This document shows positions 8,388 through 16,411 of a DNA stretch of 44,099 nt, one piece after another; positions within the stretch are counted from its first letter, which is position 1; each line of letters begins with the position of its first letter. The translations under genes and the position numbers were made by a program. This DNA comes from an uncultured archaeon. Its GTDB lineage: Archaea > Nanobdellota > Nanobdellia > Pacearchaeales > GW2011-AR1. The notes under the pieces are model-generated. The model worked only from the letters and a program-made list of their open reading frames with translations, was not told the origin of the DNA and did not search any database. The DNA lies in NCBI GenBank assembly GCA_903873955.1, contig CAIQQL010000042.1, positions 1 through 44,099 of the forward strand, read 5' to 3'.

Positions 8388-8741
8388 TCATAAACCGAAA
8401 AAAAGAGCACCTAAAACAAATGAAGACAGATTCATGATGAAAGATAAGAGCAAGAGTTTACCTTTGGACCTATTGTCAAAAGAATACATCAAGATAGCCC
8501 ATTCAACAAGAACAACGCCCAGCTCCAAAATGATAATGAAAGCAAGACTATACGGAAGAACATGAAAGACGCGGTCCATCAAAAGAAGATAATTAACAGC
8601 GGGATTGGTGATGACATTAATCAGGATAACAATCCCAATTGAAAACTTGTCTCTATATCCAAAAAGAAAAGCGACAAAAGTTTCGATAGCGATAGTAACA
8701 AAAAAAGGGAAAAGAAGATTATTTATGAGACTTTCGAACAT
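8388..8741 (-). CDS. Small four-helix membrane protein, unknown
   Basis: The protein has 117 residues and four hydrophobic helices (about 6-26, 33-50, 62-82 and 96-116) with short polar loops. An Asn/Thr-rich second helix (VILINVITNPAVNYLLL) includes NxxTNP. This pattern is seen in small archaeal membrane proteins whose function is unknown to me. Its start overlaps the end of the upstream gene at 8719-8937 by 23 nt, so the two are translated as a pair and may act together. No catalytic residues are recognised. Confidence 0.6.
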   Translation of the reverse strand: MFESLINNLLFPFFVTIAIETFVAFLFGYRDKFSIGIVILINVITNPAVNYLLLMDRVFHVLPYSLAFIIILELGVVLVEWAILMYSFDNRSKGKLLLLSFIMNLSSFVLGALFFGL

Positions 8742-8937
8742 GTTTCTTCTTCGTGCTCCTGATGATTGTCCAGGCCACGATTATCCCGATGAGAATCACT
8801 ATTCCCGCAATGATGATGAAATTTCTTGAGACCTCCCTTTGGACCAATTGCCCTGGAGAGATTACGTCTGCACTAACCAAGTTTAGACTGCACAGACCGA
8901 CTGCTATTCCGGTATAAAACCGTCTTAAGTCCATCAT
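8719..8937 (-). CDS. Small secreted/anchored protein, unknown
   Basis: The protein has 72 residues. A probable signal peptide at 1-23 (charged LRR, then YTGIAVGLCSLNLVSA, cleavage after VSA) leads to a short outside segment of ~15 residues. A second hydrophobic helix at about 39-60 (NFIIIAGIVILIGIIVAWTII) and a very basic cytoplasmic tail (RSTKKKHVRKSHK) follow. ATGs at 8937 and 8934 are equivalent; a TATA-like TTATTAAG ~25 nt upstream supports a leaderless start there. It overlaps and precedes the four-helix protein gene, so the two form a two-gene operon. The function is unknown. Confidence 0.6.
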   Translation of the reverse strand: MMDLRRFYTGIAVGLCSLNLVSADVISPGQLVQREVSRNFIIIAGIVILIGIIVAWTIIRSTKKKHVRKSHK

Positions 8938-8992
8938 ATAAATGAGGGCAGTTACTTAATAAGGATTACGATAGATTCAATCAGGATGGGAG

Positions 8993-10030
8993 TCATCGTT
9001 TTCTTTTTCTTAAAGCCAAAAAAAGGAATATTGCTGAAAGCAGGACCATCATAAGGACAATTACGGAGGTATAACCTTGAAGACTAATCTTAATGAACAT
9101 CGGAAAAGCTCCGCATATTAAAGCCAAGGTGGTCAGCCCAAAGGAAAATCCGGGCCTTCCTGGCAAGACATCAGAGATTGCAACCAAGGTTATCGGCATG
9201 GTCATATTAAACAAGAACATCCCCAAGATCCCCAGAAAAGGATTGCCTGCCCACAGGGACAGGAGCAACGAAGAGATGACCAAGGAAGAAACACCTACTT
9301 TTATCCATCCAAACCTGTCAGCAAATAATCCTCCCAGGCTTTTCCCAAAAAAAACACCCAAAGTTAAAAAGACCATGAGCAAAAAGTTTGATTTCCAGGG
9401 AAAAACAATGACCGATCCGACAAAGGCACGAATTGCAACAGAGAGCAACAAGAATAAGATGATCAGCTCAAAAATGTCGATGTTTTTCGCCCTTTTTCCT
9501 TTTTTGTAGTCTATGTCGGGGATCCTTGTACTGCTGACAAAAAAGAAGCAAAGCAATAGCAGGACCAAGAGAGGGAGCATACTAAATCCGGCAGACCTCC
9601 CATACAAACCACCGATAAGGAGCCCTATTGCCCCTGGAGCAACAAATATTCCGGGAGCGGTCGCCTTTCTGGGGAGGATGTTTAAACTGACCGTACCTGC
9701 GCCAATATGAAAGAGGGCATTGCCAAAACCTAAAAGAAGCATCGTAAACAAAGGAGAAAGATAGTAGAAAGCTAAAGAAAGAATCAATAAGAAAATACCT
9801 GCTAACGCAACCAATCTGGGCTTTTGCAGCCTATCGCTGTAAAGTCCAATAAATGGCTGCGTCCCAAATGCAAGCAGATTATAGGCCAGTACAAGCGTGA
9901 AAAAATAGGATGCGGAGAGATCATAGAAGCTTAACGATGCGAAAAGCAAGGCACAACACGTTGCATCTACAATACCGTGGCTCAACCCATACAAACCCAG
10001 GATCCGAACAGAAGACCTTGCATTATCCAT
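8993..10030 (-). CDS. Major facilitator superfamily transporter
   Basis: The protein has 345 residues and about 10-12 hydrophobic segments. The loop between helices 2 and 3 reads GLYSDRLQKPRLVA, the MFS motif A (GxLsDRxGRRxxL), and a similar FADRFGWIKVGV occurs in the second half, as expected from the internal duplication. MFS proteins move small solutes across the membrane by rocker-switch alternation. The substrate cannot be read from sequence. It is shorter than the usual ~400 residues, mostly from short loops. A TATA-like TTATTTTTAAGG centred ~27 nt before the ATG suggests a leaderless transcript. The gene reads away from the PC4-like gene, and the intergenic region is only 140 bp. Confidence 0.85.
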   Translation of the reverse strand: MDNARSSVRILGLYGLSHGIVDATCCALLFASLSFYDLSASYFFTLVLAYNLLAFGTQPFIGLYSDRLQKPRLVALAGIFLLILSLAFYYLSPLFTMLLLGFGNALFHIGAGTVSLNILPRKATAPGIFVAPGAIGLLIGGLYGRSAGFSMLPLLVLLLLCFFFVSSTRIPDIDYKKGKRAKNIDIFELIILFLLLSVAIRAFVGSVIVFPWKSNFLLMVFLTLGVFFGKSLGGLFADRFGWIKVGVSSLVISSLLLSLWAGNPFLGILGMFLFNMTMPITLVAISDVLPGRPGFSFGLTTLALICGAFPMFIKISLQGYTSVIVLMMVLLSAIFLFLALRKRKR

Positions 10031-10141
10031 GCAGCAGTATCTGTCAACTTGTCCTTAAAAATAATTGCCTGAGTATGAACATATTGGAAACCCAAGATGC
10101 CCTTATCAAGAGACAGCGAAGATTGCCACGAGAACTATATG

Positions 10142-10150
10142 TTTTTATAG
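10142..10150 (+). promoter_or_regulatory. Probable TATA box deciding the start of the PC4-like gene
   Basis: TTTTTATAG is centred 25 nt before the ATG at 10171, the same geometry as other leaderless genes in this window. It argues that translation starts at 10171 and not at the ATG at 10075. Confidence 0.5.
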
Positions 10151-10170
10151 TTCATACACCTGCCTATTTT

Positions 10171-10437
10171 ATGGAAAAAGACATCGATAGAATCGCAAAA
10201 GGCCATGATACGGACATTGTTATCCGTATTGATGACTTTGGAGGAAAACGTGGGTTGACCATAAGAGAGTATGTGACTTCTGAAAGATACACTGGATTTA
10301 CCAAGTCAGGCCTTCGCATCCCTGCAGACAAGTTTATCCTGTTCAAAAAAATCATCAATGGGATAGACGAAAAAGAATTTGAAGCAGAGCCAACCCCTGC
10401 CCCGGCACAAGTAACCAGTGAAGAAAAGACAGAATAA
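10171..10437 (+). CDS. PC4-like single-stranded DNA-binding protein
   Basis: The protein is 88 residues long from the chosen start. Residues 14-66 match the transcriptional coactivator p15/PC4 fold: a beta strand DIVIRIDDFGGKRGLTIREY, a hairpin YTGFTKSGLRIPADK, then a helix FILFKKIINGID. In the family the domain dimerises and binds single-stranded DNA, helping transcription and possibly repair; archaeal and bacterial versions are short like this one. The acidic, Pro/Ala-rich tail (EAEPTPAPAQVTSEEKTE) is disordered. The frame is open upstream to 9910 with an ATG at 10075, but that extra segment is antisense to the MFS gene or lacks family similarity, and the TATA box favours 10171. The family call is by eye and fairly sure. 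Confidence 0.65.
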   Translation: MEKDIDRIAKGHDTDIVIRIDDFGGKRGLTIREYVTSERYTGFTKSGLRIPADKFILFKKIINGIDEKEFEAEPTPAPAQVTSEEKTE

Positions 10438-10463
10438 AAGTAATTCAGTCCAGGGTTTGAGGT

Positions 10464-11339
10464 TTAATTTTCAGTGGCAGGTTTTTCGTCTTTCTTTGCG
10501 ACAATCACTTTGATCTCACCATTTTGCCAGGCCTTCAGGACATATCTTGCAGTCTTATCAAGATCAGCATTATTTCCACGAAGCATGAATCCTTTCTTAC
10601 GCCCCAAGACATCAAGCAGAACTTCTACGTCACCTTTTGCATCAATCCCATAGTACGCTTCAAATAACAAAGGATGGGCCTTCATAAGCTCGGAAAGGAC
10701 AAAATCCGGATTCTTTACTTTGTCATAGGTTCGAACACCTATCTCAGCATGTTTTTTCAGATCAGATGATTTCGTGGTAGAATCCTCGCCCTCCTTTATG
10801 ACTCCCGGGCTGTCCAGGATCAGGATATTTCTTGCAAACCTGATCTTCTGGATACCTCGAGTAAATCCTGCCTGTGCAGAGGTACCTGCAGACTTTCGTC
10901 CTGCAAGAAGATTGATGAGCGAGCTCTTACCAACATTGGGATAGCCGATAATCCCAACATGGGCAGTCTTATAGTTATTGCTCTTCCTTTTTGACTCAAT
11001 CTTGATCAAATCACGCAAACGTTTCCTTCCTATGACCGATTTACAGGAAAAAAACACATAGGGTCTTAGTTCCTGCAACTCAACATTCTTCTTTAGTTCG
11101 TTGATGTCCACTAAGTCTGCCTTATTAAAAACATAAACAAGGACCTTGCCCTGTGCCTTGATTTCATCCTCAAAAGTGATATTTCTGGTCTTTTCTATAA
11201 AACGTGCGTCAATCACCTCAAGGATGACATCTGATATGCGGATGACATCCCTCGCTAGCTTTGGGAACGGAACCCGATGGTTGTTACCAGTCTCAATCTT
11301 CCTTGTTCTTCTTGCAGAAAACGAAAAACGTACTCTCAT
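10464..11339 (-). CDS. Circularly permuted GTPase (YlqF/Nog2/MTG1-like), ribosome assembly
   Basis: The protein has 291 residues. G motifs appear in permuted order: G4 NKADL (about residue 91), G5-like SCKS, then G1 GYPNVGKSS (~132-140), G2 Thr in GFTRG and G3 DSPG (~176-179). This order defines the YlqF/YawG family, whose members bind nascent large ribosomal subunits and drive late maturation. The C-terminal region (PLLFEAYYGIDAKGDVEVLLDVLGRKKG) matches the helical domain found in archaeal and eukaryotic relatives. The N-terminus is rich in Arg/Lys, as expected for RNA binding. It is the last gene of a trpS-cmk-GTPase series on the minus strand, 31 nt after cmk, so co-transcription is likely. 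Confidence 0.9.
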   Translation of the reverse strand: MRVRFSFSARRTRKIETGNNHRVPFPKLARDVIRISDVILEVIDARFIEKTRNITFEDEIKAQGKVLVYVFNKADLVDINELKKNVELQELRPYVFFSCKSVIGRKRLRDLIKIESKRKSNNYKTAHVGIIGYPNVGKSSLINLLAGRKSAGTSAQAGFTRGIQKIRFARNILILDSPGVIKEGEDSTTKSSDLKKHAEIGVRTYDKVKNPDFVLSELMKAHPLLFEAYYGIDAKGDVEVLLDVLGRKKGFMLRGNNADLDKTARYVLKAWQNGEIKVIVAKKDEKPATEN

Positions 11340-11370
11340 AATAAACTAAGGTAAATAAGGTTTAATAACG

Positions 11371-11988
11371 TTACTTTAACGCCTCAGAGCGAGATCCTAA
11401 TAAACTACTTTCACGACCGTTTAGAAAAAGAAGCATGGCCTCTTTGGCAATCCGTTCCATCTCTGGCGCAGTGTATCCAGTTGTATCAATAATGATATCG
11501 TAATGACAAAGGTCATCAATATCCAGATGATAGTATTTTTTATATCTCAGACGCTCTGATGCCTTACGTTTCTTGATGTTCCTCAAGGTCTTTTGGAATG
11601 AGACATTCTCTTTTTCAGTAGCGCGATGCTGATTAAATATCCTTTTTGCCGATTCTTTTTCATCAACAGTCACCAGCACGCTTATAGCCTTGGGCAGGAA
11701 ATGCCATCCGATACGGGAGTCAATTACTACTTTCTTTTTTTTGGCAAGAGATCGTGTGAAATTGTCAATCTCCGTATCAATAAGAGGCGACTTCTGAGCC
11801 TGAGCTGATAATTCAAGCAATGAAACCCCTCTTCCTCTTGCCAGTTGGCGAGCATAATCTCCTGCGGAAAAGTGCTGCAAGGAGAAGGACTTCGCCAGGT
11901 ATTTTGCGATCGTTGATTTTCCTGACCCAGGTGTTCCAGAGACCACTATTTGTATATCCTTAGGCAGAGTTCTCGATTTTAGCGCCAT
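11371..11988 (-). CDS. cmk: Archaeal-type cytidylate kinase
   Basis: This P-loop kinase of 205 residues phosphorylates CMP/dCMP to the diphosphates with ATP. Walker A is SGTPGSGKST (~18-27), followed by FSAGDYARQLA, the NMP-binding motif typical of archaeal Cmk (FSSGDxxR). VVIDSRIGWHFLP corresponds to the conserved DgR segment, and RYKKYYHLDIDDLCHYDIIIDTT is the characteristic C-terminal lid/adenine region. The family length is normally ~180-190; the extra residues are an extended C-terminus. The ATG is 3 nt after the trpS stop, and the GTPase gene follows, giving a translation-associated operon. An adenylate kinase-like substrate preference is less likely. Confidence 0.85.
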   Translation of the reverse strand: MALKSRTLPKDIQIVVSGTPGSGKSTIAKYLAKSFSLQHFSAGDYARQLARGRGVSLLELSAQAQKSPLIDTEIDNFTRSLAKKKKVVIDSRIGWHFLPKAISVLVTVDEKESAKRIFNQHRATEKENVSFQKTLRNIKKRKASERLRYKKYYHLDIDDLCHYDIIIDTTGYTAPEMERIAKEAMLLFLNGRESSLLGSRSEALK

Positions 11989-11991
11989 GGT

Positions 11992-13104
11992 TTATTCTTT
12001 ATAGATGAAGGAATCTAGAATCTTCTTTGCCTCTTCTTTCTTTTTTCTATGGGAGTCTAAGAAAAGATTTATCTTCTCAATAAGGATTTTCTTCAATTCT
12101 CCACTCAACATCCTTCCAGACTTATACTCCTCATAGATATGATCGAGCTTGGCATCATCAGGCTCAAAGAACATCCTGAGATATTGGTAAGAAACATCTA
12201 TGTCTGGATTTCCTCCAAGCCTGCGATGGTCTTCTATAGTTGACTGCCCACCTGAAAAGGCGTATTTGTTTATCTTTTTCTTGACTTCTTCAGGGGTGTC
12301 TGACAGGTATATGGTCCCCTCTTTTGATGCAGACATTTTTGGGTCTCCATAAAGGGAAGGAATGAACTTAGCATGGAGTGCTGCAGGTTTTGTAAAATGA
12401 AAGTCCCTATGTTCTGCCACATCACGGGTGAGCCTGATGAACGGATCCTGGTCGATGCCTACAGGAACGACCGTCATATGAGCCCCTCTCACAAACTGGG
12501 GAAAAAGTATATGCGCCGCCTGCATTGCTGGATAAAAACTCCAGCCGATGTTGTTTTCTGGCTTGAGACCAAAGACCGCTTTCGCTTCAGAGTAGGTTAT
12601 ACGCTTTGCAATCCTGGCTGCATAGCGATAGATCGAGGTATAGACAAAGTCCTCAAAAATGAACGTCTTTCCCGGTTTAAAACCCAATGCGATAAGATCC
12701 AAGATGTTATCTTCTGAATAACTGATTGCGTTCTCATAGGTTAGCTGGTCTTTGACATAGAACTTCTCATCATCGGAGATAGGTATGAACACTTCGCAGT
12801 CAAACTCATCCTGGAGGGATTTTGCGACAAGGAAAGGGACAAGATGCCCTAGATGCATACGTTCACTTGGTCCGCGACCAGTCAAAACCGAGACCTTCTT
12901 CCCGGCATCATGCGCCTCTAACCATTTATCAAAGTCACGATGGCTAAAATAGATCCCTCTTCGCAAAAGAGGATGTGCAGTCTTTAATCGGTTGTGTATT
13001 TTGTCATTGATAAAAGAAGTCCCAAAGTCCTTGACAAGCTTTTCATAGTTAACCTCTCCGGTTACATCCCAAGGTGTAACGCTAAAATTAGACTTAGTGG
13101 TCAT
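11992..13104 (-). CDS. trpS: Tryptophanyl-tRNA synthetase, archaeal/eukaryotic type
   Basis: This class Ic synthetase of 370 residues charges tRNA-Trp. The N-terminal FSVTPWDVTGEVNYEKLVKDFG is the extension typical of archaeal and eukaryotic TrpRS. GRGPSERMHLGHLVPF is the HIGH-like motif, and DPKMSASKEGTIYL is the KMSKS loop in its TrpRS form (KMSAS). GIDQDPFIRLTRDVA is also family-specific. The frame continues upstream to 13179, but the ATG at 13104 starts the conserved extension and is the natural start. It is the first gene of the operon with cmk and the GTPase. The msrB gene diverges from it with about 110 bp between. Confidence 0.95.
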   Translation of the reverse strand: MTTKSNFSVTPWDVTGEVNYEKLVKDFGTSFINDKIHNRLKTAHPLLRRGIYFSHRDFDKWLEAHDAGKKVSVLTGRGPSERMHLGHLVPFLVAKSLQDEFDCEVFIPISDDEKFYVKDQLTYENAISYSEDNILDLIALGFKPGKTFIFEDFVYTSIYRYAARIAKRITYSEAKAVFGLKPENNIGWSFYPAMQAAHILFPQFVRGAHMTVVPVGIDQDPFIRLTRDVAEHRDFHFTKPAALHAKFIPSLYGDPKMSASKEGTIYLSDTPEEVKKKINKYAFSGGQSTIEDHRRLGGNPDIDVSYQYLRMFFEPDDAKLDHIYEEYKSGRMLSGELKKILIEKINLFLDSHRKKKEEAKKILDSFIYKE

Positions 13105-13213
13105 AGAGTTATCATGAGAGGAAACTTTAAAAAAGTTTGTAGAGCGTCCAGGGGAAATAGACCCTGCCTGAAGATCCACAAACCTTAATAATTGCAGAGG
13201 GCTTCAAGATAAT

Positions 13214-13660
13214 ATGGAACAAAAGCCGGAGAGCTATTGGAAGAAAAAGCTTACCCCTTCACAGTTTAAGGTCCTACGAGAGGCAAATACTGAGATGCCT
13301 GGAACGGGAAACTTACTCCATAACAAAGAAACGGGAATCTATACCTGTGCTGGATGCGGCTCAGAACTGTTCTCTTCCGCAACAAAATTTGACTCTGGAA
13401 GCGGCTGGCCAAGTTTTTATGATGCTCTTGAAAACAATATAGAGCTTCATGAAGATACAAGTGAAGGCATGCAGCGCATCGAGGTCCGATGCCGCACTTG
13501 CGGAGGGCATCTAGGACACCTCTTTGATGACGGCCCTCTTCCTTCAGGACAAAGATACTGCATCAATTCCGCAGCATTACAGTTTAAGCAGACCATTGAT
13601 CCCTCGCCCTTAAAGAAAAAACGAGCAGGACTATCGAGCCGTAAAAAGAGACGATCCTAA
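13214..13660 (+). CDS. msrB: Peptide methionine-(R)-S-oxide reductase
   Basis: The protein has 148 residues. MsrB repairs the R form of methionine sulfoxide in proteins with electrons from thioredoxin-like donors. The two zinc CxxC pairs are present (Cys45/48 in YTCAGCG and Cys93/96 in CRTCGGHLGH), as is the catalytic Cys116 in GQRYCINSAAL. SGSGWPSF is the substrate pocket. No signal peptide is seen, so it acts in the cytoplasm. The basic tail KKKRAGLSSRKKRR is an addition. A TATA-like CCTTAATAATT is centred ~26 nt before the ATG (leaderless). The gene lies just upstream of the apbE/flavin reductase operon, which may link it with redox stress, but a 172-bp gap and a separate promoter keep it outside that operon. 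Confidence 0.95.
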   Translation: MEQKPESYWKKKLTPSQFKVLREANTEMPGTGNLLHNKETGIYTCAGCGSELFSSATKFDSGSGWPSFYDALENNIELHEDTSEGMQRIEVRCRTCGGHLGHLFDDGPLPSGQRYCINSAALQFKQTIDPSPLKKKRAGLSSRKKRRS

Positions 13661-13832
13661 CAGAAAGAAAATCAGCAAAAATGAAATAAAAAACACAAAG
13701 AAATTTATCGTATTCTTTTTCATTATCACCTACCTATCCTCTTTCCCCATAAAGACCTTTCTATCCCACCTCCTCCTCGTATTCTTTACTTTAACTTCAT
13801 AGCCTTTAAAAGGACATTCACGATATATTTTT

Positions 13833-14678
13833 ATGGAATTTACCCTAAAAAAACCACTCCTTGGCGCAGAGATTGAGCTCTGTGTGTATGATATTGACAA
13901 GTCCCTTGCTGTCCCCCTACTGGAAGAAGCATTTGAAGAAGGCGTACGATTACAGAAGGTATTCAATTTCTATGATCTTGAGAGTGAGCTTTCATTATTG
14001 AATCACAAGCGAACTTTGGAAACTTCCCCAGAACTCCTGCAAGTACTCAAACAAGCCATTGCCATGGGCAAGGAAACCCAAGGAAGATACGATGTAAGCC
14101 TTGGAAAGCAGTTCCTTGAACAAAAAAGGGGGAAAAAGGTAAGTCCGGTCAATTGTTCGTACAAAAATATCCTTATCAAAGGCAATACCGTAACCCTGAC
14201 CCATCCTGATGTGTTAATTGACCTAGGAAGCATAGCCAAAGGATTCATTGGGGACCAGATTGTTGTCTTTTTTCAAAAGCAAGGCGTTGAAAACGGATTT
14301 GTTGATGTCCGAGGAGATTTACGTTTTTTCGGAACAAAGTCTGAACGCATTGCAATTGAGCACCCTCGTGACAAGACACAGTACTTCGCATTCCTTGAAC
14401 TGTCCAATGTAGGTGTTGCCACCTCAGGAGATTACCGTCAATTCACGGGAGACTACGACCATTGCCATATCCTAGGAAAGCAAGAGCTCATCTCGGTGAC
14501 GGTTGTCGCCCCAACCCTGACAGAAGCAGACGTATTTGCCACAGCGGTCTTCACTCTGGATGAACAGGAAAGGAAAAAACTGCTCGCTAAGAACCCCCAG
14601 ATCCAGGTGTTCACCATCGACCGATACTTAAAAGCAAAAACTTATAATGCGCTCATCATTAAAATGGAGGATAAGTAA
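13833..14678 (+). CDS. apbE: ApbE-family FAD:protein FMN transferase, without signal peptide
   Basis: The 281-residue ApbE transfers FMN from FAD onto a Thr/Ser of target flavoproteins, needing Mg2+. Family motifs are present: DLGSIAKGFIGDQ (FAD/metal region), NGFVDVRGDLRFFG, NVGVATSGDYRQF and VVAPTLTEADVFATAVF with the metal-binding Asp. Unlike most bacterial ApbE, which are exported lipoproteins, this one begins directly with the domain (MEFTLKKPLLGAEIEL) and has no signal or lipobox, so it probably works inside the cell. It is followed 1 nt later by a membrane flavin reductase gene and then a small anchored protein. A TATA-like CTTTAAAAG (13804-13812) lies ~25 nt from the ATG. The flavinylated partner is not obvious; no FMN-binding domain protein is in the window. 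Confidence 0.9.
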   Translation: MEFTLKKPLLGAEIELCVYDIDKSLAVPLLEEAFEEGVRLQKVFNFYDLESELSLLNHKRTLETSPELLQVLKQAIAMGKETQGRYDVSLGKQFLEQKRGKKVSPVNCSYKNILIKGNTVTLTHPDVLIDLGSIAKGFIGDQIVVFFQKQGVENGFVDVRGDLRFFGTKSERIAIEHPRDKTQYFAFLELSNVGVATSGDYRQFTGDYDHCHILGKQELISVTVVAPTLTEADVFATAVFTLDEQERKKLLAKNPQIQVFTIDRYLKAKTYNALIIKMEDK

Positions 14679-14679
14679 T

Positions 14680-16011
14680 ATGGGTGCCAATTCTAACATC
14701 AAATCAAAAGTCGGCCCATTGCTGATCATCCTTCTCGCTCTCGTGCCTGCAGTCATCTGGTTTATTGTCCGTCAGGGAACTGATCGGTTTAACGATTATG
14801 CAACGACTACTCACAGTCTCGGTCAACTTTCTGGGCTTATAGGCATGACTCTTTTTGCATTGTCCTTCTTGATGACCACACGTATGAAGATCATTGAAGA
14901 CTGGTTTGGAGGACTAGACAAAGTGTACAAAGCCCACCACCTGATGGGAGTTCTCGCATTTGTCCTTGTCCTCTTTCACCCTTTGTTGTTGGTAATCAAA
15001 TTTGTCCCCTCCCAGCTTTATCTTGCGGCAGTTTATCTGCTCCCCAGCTCAAGTTGGCCAGTAAATTTTGGCATTGTCGCCTTGCTTTCGATGATCCTCC
15101 TCATCGTGCTCACCATTTTTGCACATATGACCTACCAGAAATGGAAAGTCTCCCATAAATTTATGGGCCTGGTCTTCATCATAGCCTGCTTCCATGTATT
15201 TCTCGTAACTACCGATATCACCTTCTATCCTATCCTGAAATATTACATGCTAGGGATTAGTTTCTTGGGCCTTGCAGCATTTAGTTACACCTTGATCAAA
15301 CCAGTGTTACATACCTCATTACTTTATGAAGTAAGTAAAGTAAACACGCAATACCCCCAATTAACACTCATCTCTCTGAAGCCCAAGGGAAATTCACTTC
15401 AGTTCAAAGCAGGACAGTTTGTTTTTATAAAGATCAGGGGTTCAAACCTTCCTAAAGAACAGCACCCCTTCACCATAGCTTCGTCACCTAGTGAAAAGGA
15501 AATCACCCTGGCGATAAAATCGCTTGGAGACTACACTTCCCAGCTCAAGAATCTTCAGCCAGGAACCCCTGTCGAGATTGAAGGTCCCTATGGCCAGTTT
15601 GATTATCTTACCTGGAAAAGGCCGCAACTCTGGATTGCAGGAGGCATCGGGATCACACCGTTCTTAAGCATGGCTTCCTATGCTGCGGGAACTGGGCAAT
15701 TACCAGGACCAATAACGCTGTTTTATTGCACCAAGAACAGAGAAGAGTCAGTTTTCTTGCAAAAACTAGAGCAAATTTCTCAAAAGCTAGGCCAGGAAAA
15801 ATTCAAAGTCGTCCTCCATTGTTCCCAAGAAAACGGTTATCTAAATACCGAGTTCCTAGGACAACAGATGAACGGCCAAGGACAGCATATCCAAGATATG
15901 GACATCCTTCTTTGCGGTCCGCCAGCAATGATGGAGGGTCTTGCCAAAAGCTTTGAAAAGAAGGGGATAAAGAAAGGCCAGATTCATTATGAGGAGTTCA
16001 ATATCAAATGA
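14680..16011 (+). CDS. Membrane di-haem ferric-reductase/NOX-like flavoprotein
   Basis: The protein is 443 residues long from the ATG 1 nt after apbE; a strong GGAGG at 14666-14670 supports this start. The N-terminal half has six membrane helices. Helices 3 and 5 each carry two histidines 13 residues apart (HLMGVLAFVLVLFH and HKFMGLVFIIACFH), the bis-haem arrangement of the ferric reductase/NADPH oxidase/MsrQ family. The C-terminal half is a ferredoxin-NADP reductase module: FAD site EQHPFTIASSP, then NAD(P) site AGGIGITPFLSM and LLCGPPAMMEGL. It should carry electrons from cytosolic NAD(P)H through FAD and two haems to an outside acceptor such as Fe(III), O2 or a protein. Operon position with apbE and an anchored outside protein suggests an electron-export unit. 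Confidence 0.9.
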   Translation: MGANSNIKSKVGPLLIILLALVPAVIWFIVRQGTDRFNDYATTTHSLGQLSGLIGMTLFALSFLMTTRMKIIEDWFGGLDKVYKAHHLMGVLAFVLVLFHPLLLVIKFVPSQLYLAAVYLLPSSSWPVNFGIVALLSMILLIVLTIFAHMTYQKWKVSHKFMGLVFIIACFHVFLVTTDITFYPILKYYMLGISFLGLAAFSYTLIKPVLHTSLLYEVSKVNTQYPQLTLISLKPKGNSLQFKAGQFVFIKIRGSNLPKEQHPFTIASSPSEKEITLAIKSLGDYTSQLKNLQPGTPVEIEGPYGQFDYLTWKRPQLWIAGGIGITPFLSMASYAAGTGQLPGPITLFYCTKNREESVFLQKLEQISQKLGQEKFKVVLHCSQENGYLNTEFLGQQMNGQGQHIQDMDILLCGPPAMMEGLAKSFEKKGIKKGQIHYEEFNIK

Positions 16012-16364
16012 AAACAAAACTTTTAGTTGGCATATCCTTGGCAGTATTTGTTTTGCTAAGTGTGAACATTATTGCGTTTGGGTTAATTTTAGGAAATAAC
16101 CAAAACAACCAGCAACAGAAGATTATCCTACAGCAGAATACCACCGCAGCAATATCGCGTCAGCAAGACCCGCAGTCCGCAGTAATCTTAAACAACCAGA
16201 CTCAGGCAGCTACTGCCACAAGCACGGCAAGCACAAATTCTGGAAGCTCGACAAACAATGGAGCCGCATCCAGTACAACCACACAACAAAACACGATGAT
16301 GCCTCCGGTAACCACCACCCAGACTCAAACGAAGATGCCTCCACGCACCACAAGGGCCTCTTAA
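16008..16364 (+). CDS. Small membrane-anchored Ser/Thr/Asn/Gln-rich extracytoplasmic protein
   Basis: The protein has 118 residues. KTK followed by one hydrophobic helix (about 5-28, LLVGISLAVFVLLSVNIIAFGLIL) anchors it. The remainder (NNQNNQQQ..., SGSSTNNG, TTTQTQTKMPP) is low-complexity, rich in Gln, Asn, Thr and Ser, with no Cys and no His. The start overlaps the reductase stop (ATGA), so it is translationally coupled to it. It has no FMN-binding domain and no clear flavinylation motif. It could be a flexible stalk or O-glycosylated linker at the cell surface next to the reductase. No homologous family is recognised; the function is unknown. Confidence 0.7.
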   Translation: MKTKLLVGISLAVFVLLSVNIIAFGLILGNNQNNQQQKIILQQNTTAAISRQQDPQSAVILNNQTQAATATSTASTNSGSSTNNGAASSTTTQQNTMMPPVTTTQTQTKMPPRTTRAS

Positions 16365-16411
16365 GAAGTTAAATGACTATTTTTAGGCGCAATGTCTCCA
16401 TATATTGAAGA

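Noticed and set aside
9910..10170. N-terminal extension of the PC4-like protein (including ATG at 10075).
   Set aside because: Part is antisense to the MFS gene; TATA at 10142-10150 fits only the ATG at 10171, and the conserved domain begins there.
16008..16364. ApbE flavinylation site in the small anchored protein.
   Set aside because: The nearest resemblance (NNGAASST) lacks the Asp and the SGAT core with Thr/Ser at the modified place; no FMN-binding domain.
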